Origin: Branchiostoma floridae
Taxonomy: Eukaryota > Chordata > Leptocardii > Amphioxiformes > Branchiostomatidae
Reading direction: 5' to 3'
Assembly: GCF_000003815.2 (NCBI RefSeq)
Contig: NC_049981.1
Location: forward strand, 2,796,004 to 2,822,794
Length of the DNA stretch: 26,791 bases
Below, piece after piece: positions 8,501 to 20,500 of the stretch. The notes under the pieces were generated by a model that was not told the origin of the DNA, searched no databases, and saw nothing but the letters and a program-made list of their open reading frames with translations. A program made the position numbers and the translations under genes. Within the stretch, counting starts at the first letter, position 1. The number at the start of each line of letters is the position of its first letter.

Positions 8501-11500
8501 CGTATCACACAGGCTCCACTCAAAGAAATCGAACTGTTTTGAGCGGGCCGAATACGTCACGATTGACAATTCGAATACCTGATTCGGACATTGGAACATT
8601 GCTGTTGCAATACTTTTTGTTCGAGGGCACCAAATTTGTTCAACTTCTGGCCCACTTTGGAACAAAACATGGGTTTTCTCAGGTGGGAATGACATAAATA
8701 AAATACAACACGGTGTATTCTGCATTATCCTCGGTCTCAGCCCTCCAATGGGTCGGATCCGACCCGCGGGAGGGCTGATACCTCGGATGATACGGAATAC
8801 ACCGTGTTGTATTCTATATGTACGGATTAATAGTTCTAGAATAACAAAGATCTGCCATACCTGGAACATGCTTGCTGACACTACCCGCTGTCGCCCCTGG
8901 GCCTGGTGACGGCAGATCATGTGATCAGCGTACGCCCGGGAACAGCAGGTGCTGTAGCGACACTTGGAACAGCTCACGTACTGAAGATTGGGGAAAAAAA
9001 TTGCAATTTAACAGAATAATCTGTTAAAAGGGTGTAAAATAGAGAAAGTCTATTTAATTTGAGATAAAAACTAAAACATTTCAATTTTAAAGATGACTCT
9101 GATTTCAATTTTGAAGGCTGCATTTTATGGCTTTTCGAGTGCTAAGTTTTCGTCTTTTAATCAAAAGAATAAGCATACCTGTACATTGTATACCTGATGT
9201 AAATCTATGTCGGTACAGTACAAGTACTTCTTCATGATCCAGTATGACCTGTACCGGATCATTTTTTACAGTACAGTGCACAGTGCCAGTATGCAGCCAG
9301 TATGCAGTGCCAGTATACTGCTCCTAACCTTCATGTAATGCGAGCTGAGGTCCTGGACCTTGGCCCCACACTCCAGACAGGTGTGTGTACGATTGTCCTG
9401 TACTGGTCGGCAGGTCAAGTTCAGGCTCCGCTTGATTCCTCGGGGCATTCCCGCCACGCCATACTCAGTCACACCGACACTACCACTCGTGCCAACTGGG
9501 GACACGTCCTGAGTGATGAGAACACAAAGCCGGAAATTATTTCACAATGGCCCTCTTTAATATTACTGTATATAAGTTTAACACAACATGGCATATCATA
9601 TATCATAATAATGCCAGCTTGACCCACCAAAAAACACAATTTATGGAAATCACAGGAAGTTGAGAAAAGACAGTCTGTAACAACACCAATTCCAGGAACA
9701 CCCTATGGACGTGAACATACAGACTATACTTCATTTTGATATAAATACAGGTATATATATATAGGTTTTGCACTGGTCTCTGGGATTTTTAATACAAAAC
9801 TAAAAAAAATTAATGATTTCTTACTAGCTTTCAATTTCTTCTTAAAATCTACTTTTCCAGCAGGTAAAATTTGTCTGGGCAGGTGGATGCAATTTTGTAT
9901 GCAGAAAAACTATTCCGAGCCCTGATGTTCTTAATTGAATGACTACAGAAAGTATATCTACAACAATACCTGCATTGTTTGCATTCATAGTTAGGGTATA
10001 AAAAACAGTTTCTTCCAGATCACTTCAGTGTCACTGACGAAAAATAGTGGACACTATCTGAAACGTCTGACTGTTCACAAAATCATATCCAGTTGCTTGA
10101 GTAACGGGGGCCGCCCTAAGACGGTTCCCGTCGTAAGACGGTACGGATTTTTTGCTGATCTTATTATCCATAAGTACACCGTGTTTGTTACCACTGACTA
10201 TGCTGATTACAAAGGTAAATAAACCAAGTCCATGCACACAGCTTTAATTTGCATTCAAAGTATACTTTAACATATTTACTTCATTTTTTTTAAACAGAAT
10301 TCTAACAGTAATGTTGACAGTGCTGAATCACTGCGGTCACCGGCCTCTGCGTATTGGCGGCTCGTGTCGCTAACTATACGAACTCTTCCAAGCAGTCACA
10401 CATCTGCCATGATACACATAAATAAAGCTCCATATAACACTATGAATATCGGTCTTCAAATGTTTGTTGAGTAGAAAAGCAACCAAAAGGAAGCGACATA
10501 AACATTGCCACCATTGTACTCCCAAGGGAGTGTGGCCGTGAAGGTGGCAGACTAGAGAACGCTCCAAAGATTTATTTGACTGTAACAAATGATTCGTGCT
10601 GTCTATGAAAATAAGACTTGATAGAGAGATGTAGATGATATTTTCATATAATCAGACAGAGTTTTGTTGATGTTAGCGGTGTCGTTTTTTCGTAATGGTT
10701 TTTTTTAGTCGGGCATTCACAATCAGTGCATTCAGCCCATTGCCCGTAAACACATCAGCTGGATTGTTCTAGGTACAGCCTTCCTCCTGTGAGACAAGAA
10801 GTACATACAGTCACGATTTTACTGTCAAAAGAAAGCTAAAATATCATACTATCAATTTTTTTCTGTGTACTTAAATTTACCACTTACTTCTGAAGAGAGC
10901 AAAATGTAAAAAAAGCGTACCAAGTTAGGCACACTGTCCAGCGTAGCACAAAATTGGAAGGTTACATACAGGAAATTGTCTCACAGTGTTTGCCGCTTGT
11001 AACACGCAGCGCGAAAGTTTCATGAACCACATGAATGCATTTCTTATTCAAGTATGTTGTTCAAATCTATGTGTAAAAAATTCAGTCATCAAAATTTGAC
11101 CACTCTCAGGCAACTAGCGATGGAGCGCCATGAGTTTGAGCGCAAGAAAAAGCGTACCGTGTTGGGGCACCTCCCGTTACTGTAAGTTTGCGGGGATTTA
11201 ATTTTGCGGAAGTGGGAAAAAGGACTGTTTGTGGAGGTTTTAAGTTCGCAGTAGTACCAAACACTGTAGTCTTACTGCCATGGAAAAATGTTTGCAGTGG
11301 TTTTAAGTTCGGAATGAATTGGCAACGCAAAAACCGCGAAAACTGCCGCCAAAATTTTTTTTTTGCATTTACAAACTACTTTTTTGTCATACCTGTATTT
11401 TGTTGGCCTTCTTATGGAAGGAGAAGCTGAGTTTAGCGTTTTCCTTGTGTTGTTTGATGACGTGAGCGGGCGCGAAGGACACGTGGTCGTGTTTACGGTG

Positions 11501-14500
11501 CTGCTGCAGCTCCGACGCGGAGTGGAACTGTAAACGACACGACTTGCACTTCTTCTTGTCGCTCTTGCGGAAGTGTTTCAGGCAGTGGACGTCAAACGCG
11601 CGGCACTGGACGATAATCTGCGAAAGAAATACAACAGTAATGAATACACAACATCTTATGCATGTAAAACTATAGATTATTGCTTTCTTACCTGACGTTA
11701 GCTGACGTTTCCATGTCTGTCAGATATCTTCCTCAGAGCTTCTAACTGAAGTTCTGCTTCATATAAAGTGACAGACATCGAAACGTCAGCAGGTGAGAAA
11801 AACTGGTTGTGTAAAAGAAAATTCCTATGTCCTATAAATTAATGTGCAAGAAAAAAATTAGATATTGACTACTGGCATACCATGCAAATAAATGCAAGGA
11901 GTGAAGGCTAAGTTGTTGTTAAGTTTCCTTGCAGTTCCAAAGACAACTGGTTACCTATCTTGGACATTTAAGAGTTCTTTTAAAAAAAAAAGATATGATC
12001 AGTTGAACCAAGTTTTTGCCAAAGAGGGTGCCTACCTCAACCAAGAAAAGGTATATCAGACTCTACTACTTTTTAACACCTGAAGTGCTGGATCATGGTG
12101 AATTTTTGTGAATTTTTAAAAAATTGAGTAACGTTATCCTTCTGAAGTTCAGAACAAACTTTAAATTCAACATTTCAACATTTCAACAAAGAAGACATCA
12201 TGAACTGTAAGATTGGTCCTGCTGTGAGTATTAAGCTCACCCTTACTTAAAAGTAGGGCACCCCAAAAGCATGACTATCCTTCAACCCCTGAGTTATTCT
12301 TTTTCAAACTATGTTTAAAAAAAAATCTGCTGCAGTACCTTGGAAAGTCGCTTGGGGGCCATTATTCAACAGCACCTAAAACATACCTTCTTGGTGAAGG
12401 TAATGAAAACTCACCTTCAAGCAGAATGTGCAGAGTAGGTTCTTAGTTCCCTCGTGAGTCCGGCGGAAGTGAGACTCCACGTCGGACAGGACAGAAGATC
12501 GGAATCCGCACAGCTTACAGGCGTACGGCATCTCACGCGGCTGGTGCTCATTCAGCATGTGGCTCTGGAGGGCCTTCTCCGACTTAAACGAGATCTCACA
12601 GATTTTGCAGAATGCTGGAAAAAAAAGGATACTTATGACCCCCTCCTGCAAAAAGTGGTGTGTTCCTGACATGACTGCTGGAGATAGAAAGGTCATTCTA
12701 TGAACAAGGTTGATGGAGCTTTTTAGGGGGGTAAGTCCCTATAGTTAAATTCAGTGTTAAAAGTAAAGTGTTAGCATTTTGTTTAGAAGTATAGAAAGGG
12801 TAGTTAAAGATTTACATGTCCCTGCTACATGTAAAGCTAGTTCACCTTTATCCGTGGGGTAACCTATGTCCGCTGTTTAAAAACAACGTATTATAGGGAT
12901 ATCAAGTTGATGGAAGGTGGTTTCAAACGGCAGCATTCTGAAAATATTGGAATTTGAAACCACTGTCCGTCAACGTGATACCTTTATAAATACTGTTTTT
13001 AAAAGCAACGGATATAGGCTACTCTGCGGATATAAGTGAAGTAGCGTTATATCTGAACACAAAGTAAAGCACTTACCAACAAGCTTTAGTGTAGCCAATA
13101 GTTTTATTAGCAATTATCTTATGGGAAAGTTTGGATATATCTTTAGTCTTTGTTGCTCGTTCATGCCCAAACAATATGTTGAATAACTAAGAGAGAGAAA
13201 AAAATTTGCTATAATATCTTTAGAAATACTATTACACTCATGAAAGTTGAATGTATCAATTTCTGCTTTAATAGATTGAGGAAAATGCATCATGTTTCTG
13301 TATCTGTATCTGTATCTATATAGCCGGTATAACCGCCCTTCGGCGTAACACACCAGCTTCAATGTTTATAAGTATGTTTGCTGTTGCCTAATTTTATAAA
13401 AATCTTACATTCATATTTTCCTAGATGAAAAATAATTATGTGAAGACTATCCGACTGCTGCCTACCCCTGTGACTGGGATCCCAGCAGCAGTATAATCAA
13501 AAATGGTTACGAAGATGACGATGGTGAACTTTACTTACTGTCAGGGTTTGCAGTATTGTGCATGGTCTCTAGGTGGCACTGCAGTTGAAACGGTGTCTCG
13601 AACCTCTTGAAACATCGCTGACAGCTCTGGAGATAAAGGAATACAAAACTTGAGTTCAAGTCTGCATGTATAAGCTGACTTTCTGTTGATAAACAATATG
13701 AAGTATGAAAATCAAGATTCTCAAGATCAGTAAAACATGCAAGACTACATCGGATTCTACACTTTCTAAATGAATTTTTTTTCTGAAACTTTGTGAAAGT
13801 CACATTTTGATGAATCTCTGAGTAACTTTTTTATCTTTCTGTAAATGATTAGGATGGGTCCACATGAGCGTATAAATCCAAGTCCACACTAGTCTGTATG
13901 CCTCCATGCTCCAAGGATGATGGTTTGTGACCAGTGAACTCCTCCTCTGGCATGCTATCTGTCTATATTTGTCCAATTTCTATTATTTTTCCAATGACCT
14001 GTGGAGCCTGGTAAGACTTCCATATGGACCTCATATGTACGTGAACATATATTGCGCATTTACAGTAGTTCTACTGATGTTTTTGTACCATGTACATGTA
14101 CATGTAGTGATATATGTTGATAGATCTATTAGGGGTGGATGTAATCTGTATCTCTGTTATATTTTATCTGACCCTTATGGTAGACACGGTGTCACCAACA
14201 AACAAACAAACAAACACCTCTGAGGATGAACCAAACTGAACTGACCCTTACCTCCCACATGACCTGAATAAAAAGCGGCCTATTTGAGCTTCTCATGAAT
14301 AAATTAAGTTCAACAAAGAAAGGCCTTGAGAACTGACCGTGACATCGCTGATATCCGGGTTCTGCTGTCGCTCGTGCTCGATGTGGTGGCGGATGTGGTT
14401 CATGTACTTGATGTTGGACTTCAGCACCTTGCTGCAGGTGTAGCATTTGAACACACACTGACCTGGGGTGGGAGGGGGGCAGGGCAAACCATGTCATTTT

Positions 14501-17500
14501 TTTTTCAATTGAACACACTTTTTAAACTTCTCAAAGTCAAAAGGTGTTGCTAAAGTCAGGGTGTATACTTTGTTTAAGGCTACTGCTTGAGAAAATAGAG
14601 AATTGGACCTCAACTAGAGGAAAGTGGTGCTACAATTCTATAAATTTTAAGGAAGCAGGTACACTGTTTTTGTTTACAACAAATTTCTATTCTGACTCTT
14701 ACTTATTGATTTAACTTTTAACTTGGGGTAAACAATTCACAAGTTTGATGCCAGTATTAGCACTAGCACTTTTTATTCTACAAATTCAAGCAATTGTATA
14801 GAAGTCCTTGATTTACGAAAAATTACGAAAAGAGAAGAAAACACTATAAATCTAAATTTCTCTGGTTCAAAACATTTTCAAGATTCAAGAAAGAAAGTCA
14901 AATATGTACTTCATTTGAATTTTTTCCATTTTATGTTTCTGGTTTCTGTCCAACAGACTTTTCTGTAACTTGCTCTGAATCAGGGATACATACATAATCT
15001 TTCCTTAAAAAAATGTAGTATGATAAAACCAAATACATGTACGTAAGGGTCCAGCTAAGTAATCTTAGATTCATACTCAAGTATAATGCTTCTTACCTTT
15101 CTCTTCCGTGTTGTCTGGAGAAACGTTGGGTTCCTTAGTGCCGTAGTAATACTCCTCTATGGTGATGTTGAGCTGGATAGACTTGGGAGGGGAGGGCGTC
15201 TTACTGGGTGCTGATGTAGGTGATGCTCTGGGTGTGGGCAGTGGAGACTCAACCGCAGGTGGCTGGTTATGTCTGGGAGGGGTAACACTAATTATCATAA
15301 TATAATAATAGATTTAGGGTACCCGNNNNNNNNNNNNNNNNNNNNNNNNNNNNNNNNNNNNNNNNNNNNNNNNNNNNNNNNNNNNNNNNNNNNNNNNNNN
15401 NNNNNNNNNNNNNNNNNNNNNNNNNTCTTCTTGATGAGACATTTCGATGTCCACAGGAAACGTTGTAAGACAATTCAGACTGAAGACAATGTTTCCTATT
15501 GGACATCTGAAATTGTCTTCATTCATAGATAGAGTATAAAAGACCTGGTTTCTTCCAGATCACTTCAGTGTCACTGACGAAGGATAGTGGATTCTATCCA
15601 AAACATCTGACCGTTTCAAAACCATATCCAGTTGCTTGAGTAACTACTTTTTGGCAGACCAATTGAATGTCAATCATTTACCTGGATGTCTAATTTTCAT
15701 AGTGTTACAGCAATTCTGGTTTCATTTTGTGTTACACTAACTGTGTTGGTGTTTAATACTGCAATCTATTTAAACTTTTATCACTTGGAAGCTGCTTTGA
15801 GTTGGAGTGGCAAAGTTTGCTATTACAAGTTGACAAAATAATTTAAGTAAAACTTACGATTGCGTGACAGCCGGGGTGTTTTTGGTGCAGTTCTGTCGAT
15901 GAGCAGTAAGAGTGGCCAGAGAGAAGAACTTATTGTTACACAGTGGACAGGTGTACGTCAAGGATGTCACTTCTGAAATACAAAGTAAACCAATCTAATC
16001 AATGGAAGATGCAATGGCATGGGTACATCTGATTTGTAAAACTTTCTTCAGAAATCAGTTTGGTATGTCACTGAATAAAGAGACTCTTTTCTACACAACC
16101 ACAGCTTTATTTTCACCAACATTGCGGAGACCTCTGCAGGGTTGGACAAGTCCACTAGCCCTATTGTCCCGGGCAAGTGAAAGTGCTGATCAGTCAAGTG
16201 CATGTCCTACCCCACTTGTCCAATGGGGCAAGTAAGATTTTTCAATGAGTGAGATTTTTATATACTTGCCACTTTTTAGTCATGACATCAAGCATTGGTC
16301 AACACAGAAATATAGAGCCAATAACAAGAATTCCATCGATGGAAGTAAAAATACATGTCATTTAAATTTCGGGCAATTGAAAAGTTGGTTTGGGCAAGTA
16401 AATTTTTTGGGTACTTGCCCGATAGGACAAGTGAATTTTAGAAAACTTGTCCAACCCTGCTCTGTCAGAAATACTTAATTATGTACAACATATGGTTTCA
16501 TTCATGTATCACTCCAAGTGGGAACTCTAAAAAAGAATCCCGACTCAAATAAACCACGGCACAAATGCATGTTCTTGGTGGCGAAAAATTCCCTTGTGAC
16601 CAACCCAACTGAATTGTCAAACATTAGATTGGAGAAGGTTTGTAACTTTGAAGAAATTAGTAGGTGATGTTCAATAGCAATGCGCATTTAAAGACTTACT
16701 GGTAGCTGAGGATGTAGTGTTGACTATAGCCATGGGGCTGGGGCTCTGTAGGGCCTGGTGAACAGCTACTGGGCGAGGTAGGATGGGCGTCGGTGTAACC
16801 TACAGACAGGAGAAGAAATGTCCAGATTGGTGCACAACAAAATGGTCAACATGGAGTACAACAAAATGATCAACATTTGGCAAAGAAAATCTACAATATT
16901 GGTACAGATTTGGTCCAAAGGACCTGAACCTGATTGTCTGTGAAATCTTGAAATGGAATCTGTTTGGTGGAGTATCTGACTCCCATGGGAATTTTAAGAT
17001 CTTATCTCCATGTCAACAAGGCTAACTTTATTTTTGGACCGATCCAAAAAGAAAGAAACGGTTTTGTACCATCCCTAGTCGACATACATGTGCCATTTAC
17101 CTAATACTGGCTCAGAAAAAAAGAAGAAATAGTCGACTGCCTTCAGTTCACATACAAGAACTATAAACAGAATTGATGTGTTAATTTTGTCCTAGAACTA
17201 TCAAGTGCGTAATTCCCTGTTTTACATTGTATAACCTAGTATGTAAAACACATTTCATCATCATCATCATCATGCATCTGTAAATGCAATGTAACCTTTT
17301 ATACTGTTGATTGTGAAGTTACCAGGGCTAGCCCTGGTGCCTATTTGGGTAGCCCTACTTGTATTTCTCTTTATACAGCCAAATTAAAATCAAATCAAAC
17401 CAACTCTCAATATTCATGAAGGTAATAGTTGATAGAAACATGACTTACCTTAGCAGTACTGTTAACAGTAACAGGCTGGACATTATCCAACGGTTTGCTC

Positions 17501-20500
17501 TGTGTTAACGTAGCAGTGTTGTTGGTGGAAGAGCTGCTCTCCGTACATTTCACGTACACGACCGTCTTGTCTTGTAGGATCTTGGCGACGACTCGGGGAG
17601 GGGGGAGGCCCTTCTTTCTCCTCTTGGGCACAGTGGAGGGCGCTGACATGACCGTTCCTGTGGGTGGGGCACTAGTGGAAGTCTGTGGAGAAAACATGTT
17701 GCGCTGAATGGTTGATAAATTATTCTTGAATAGTTTTATGTCAAAATACCTGCGTCTAAGCATTTCATACTGAGCCAAAAAGTGCTAAGAGCCAAAGTTC
17801 CTAAATTGACTTATTCGGGTTCAGGTTTGGATTCATGTCCAAGTTCTTAGTTCCAGGCCTGGACCATGGCATATATGGTAGGAACAGTTTTTTATTTACA
17901 TGTACATGTAAATTGCATGTTGGCATAAACATTACATGCGATTCAAAAAACATACATGCAAAATTATACAGTCAGTAGCAACCACAAAAGCTCAGTAATA
18001 AACACTAAAAACGGCAATGTTTTTGTTTTTATCCATTAGAAGTTTCCCAGTCTAAGAAAGGCCATACCATTCGTGTACATACATGTAGTTGGGGGGTGGG
18101 GACTTCTACATGTAACATACCAACAAAACATCAAACAATGAAACTGTTATAATGAAAACCAATGGCAATCACTACCTTGGCTGAAGTTGCTTGGTTTGTA
18201 CTCGTCTGCGACTGTGCACCAGGCCTAGCTTGAACTTGTCCTGGGGTGGCCACGGCAGGCTTAGTCTGTGCCTGAGAGACTTGTCCAACCTTACTTGTGG
18301 CGACCGCTACAGGATTAGCTTGTGCCTGCGTGATTTTTACCGGGTGAACCTGCGTTTGGGCAGTCATGGCTGGTTTGGCCTGCGATATCTGGTTTGGTCT
18401 GACGATGGGACCACGATGGTGGATGGTGGCTGATGCGGTACTCGTTGCTGCCTGCACAGGATTGGCTACTTGCTGGGCGACTTGTGCATTCTCGCTGGGT
18501 GCCTGACTGGTTGTTACAAGCTTGTACAGGGGTTTAGCTACAGTAGTGTTTGCTTGTTGTGCAAAGGTTTTCAGCTGGGTTGCGGCCGAGCTGGAAGTTG
18601 TATTTTGAATGACGTGTACAATGTTGGTGGTGGGCGGGGCAGGAGTCGGAACTGAAACGAAAACAAAACATCTTGTATTCATTTGTTTGTATTACATTAT
18701 CAGTAAACAGTCTTATGAGGAAACACAACAGAGTACAAGATGCACATCCTGACAGATTTATCTGAACCACTCACACCAAGAAGGACCCCTACTCAGAGCT
18801 GTGTACCTGTAAATTTTAGATACAGGTACAGGTATACAGGTTTAGGTACAGGTCCGGACCTTTACCTGTACCTAAACAAGTTTGATCAATTATCTGTAAG
18901 TTCTAAATGTAGCCAGCTGTCTTCTTTAGTGAGAAATTGTCATCTTTGTATGAGGATTTAGATATTTCAACCTCAAATCATAGTTCTTAATTTTCAACTG
19001 CAAGATTATCACAATTGTCATCTTTGATTTGGAATTTACTTATCTTTAGTCTCAAAAAGTGCTGCTCAATAATGATTTAGCTTGTTTAGGTACAGGTACA
19101 GGTATACACAGTTGTTAAGGTCCGGACCTGTACCTAAACAATTTTAAAGATACGGTACAAGTACGGGTATTTAGGTACACAGCCCTACCCCTACTATTGT
19201 CCTACCTCACTAGTTTCACTTGACAGTGACACATTTTCCCATTCTGGTACTTTCTCGTCAGTTTGACCATGTTCGGAAGAAGAAGAAATTAATTTTTTCC
19301 TCTGAAATCAGGTGAATATTAATGAGTGCCCTGATGTTATCCAAAAAAATGTACTTTCTGTGGCCTAATCCTCAAAAACACGCCCTTTATGGAATGCAAA
19401 TATAGCCAGCTGCTCACCTGGTGCAGGTTGTGACATCTGTAGAATTTGCGGCATCTGTGGCACGATGGTGACGTTGGGCGCGGGCTGCACGGCGCTGGGG
19501 ACCTGCTGCAGCATGACAGGGCCGGAGTTACTCACGGTCTGCAGCGTGGGCACGCCCGTCACGTTCAGCGGCATCAGGTAGTACGACTGGCCTCCGGGCT
19601 GCGTCGCCGGCATGAGGTAGGTGGGCTGGGACGTACCCTGTGGTGCAGTCAACATTTGTTTCAAATAAAAAGGCCTAACTGATATAAAACTGTAACTGAG
19701 TTTACATTTGCTTGGATTCTATTTTGCCAGGGAGAAAAATGGAGTGTCCGAAGTAATTTAAAGTTTACAGTGTTCTCGCCAGGCCATTTCAGGATAGGAG
19801 GCCTCTACGCTGTGATTTGGATCTCCTAAGCTGTGATTTGGATCCCTATGCTGTGATTTGAGCCCCTATGCTGTGATTTGGATCCCTATGCTGTGATTTG
19901 GGCCCCTTTTCTGTGATTTGAGCCCCTATGCTGTGATGTAGGCCCCTATGCTGTGATTTGGGCCCCTATGCTGTGATTTACACCCCTACACTGTGATTTA
20001 CACCCCTATGCTGTGATTTAGGCCAGTGCTGTGATTTAGGCCCCTATGCTGTGATTTAGGCCCCTGTGCTGTGATTTAGGCCCCTATGCTGTGTTTCAAC
20101 CAGCAAAGGGGATTGTTTGATGGTTTTGAAACAAAAATAAAAATTGTTGACTTTGTTTCGCTAAATTTGGCCCAGGAAATAGCATTTCTGAATTTTTTCA
20201 GGAGGAAAGATACATTTACATGTAATGCTTACACCTGCATCGCTTACTAACATCATGCCTAACAAGATGCACCAACACTGAAAAAATCCTGGCGAGAACA
20301 CTGGTTTGTGGTCGAAACAAAGGTTTGCGCGGGAAGACGACAGAACAAGCATTTTTGAAGTGGTATTAACTTTACAGCGATGAGGTCACTACAAGCACTG
20401 AAAACAAAATTTTTTTTTACATTTACAGTAAAGGAGGCTAGGACTACAGCAGTAATCAAGTGCCTGCTGTTAGAGTGCTAAACTAAAAGCATGCCTCCAA

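Larger units (their letters stand above)
9509..11392 (-). other. Intron between exons 14 and 15 (1884 bp)
   Basis: Contains the hammerhead-like repeat at 9984-10115, a short palindromic CTAAGACGGTTCCCGTCGTAAG-type segment near 10115-10142 (unit TAAGACGG repeated), and the repeat at 11160-11350. Otherwise AT-rich and without coding signal. Confidence 0.5.

Noticed and set aside
10028-10222. Small open frames around the repeat at 10028-10222, including 'SLTKNSGHYLKRLTVHK'-like protein
   Set aside because: It is the translation of a dispersed non-coding repeat (the same DNA occurs at 15515-15645).
13289-13365. tRNA-like or SINE promoter beside the GTATCT repeat
   Set aside because: GCCGGTATAACCGCC looks structured, but I could not find A and B boxes or a cloverleaf.
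18191-18655. + strand open frames opposite exon 6
   Set aside because: Shadow of the Q/A/T-rich exon, which has clean splice sites and phase continuity on the - strand.
19801-20096. 20-bp array as a coding repeat domain
   Set aside because: The unit is not a multiple of three, stops occur in all frames, and it lies within an intron and within a MITE.
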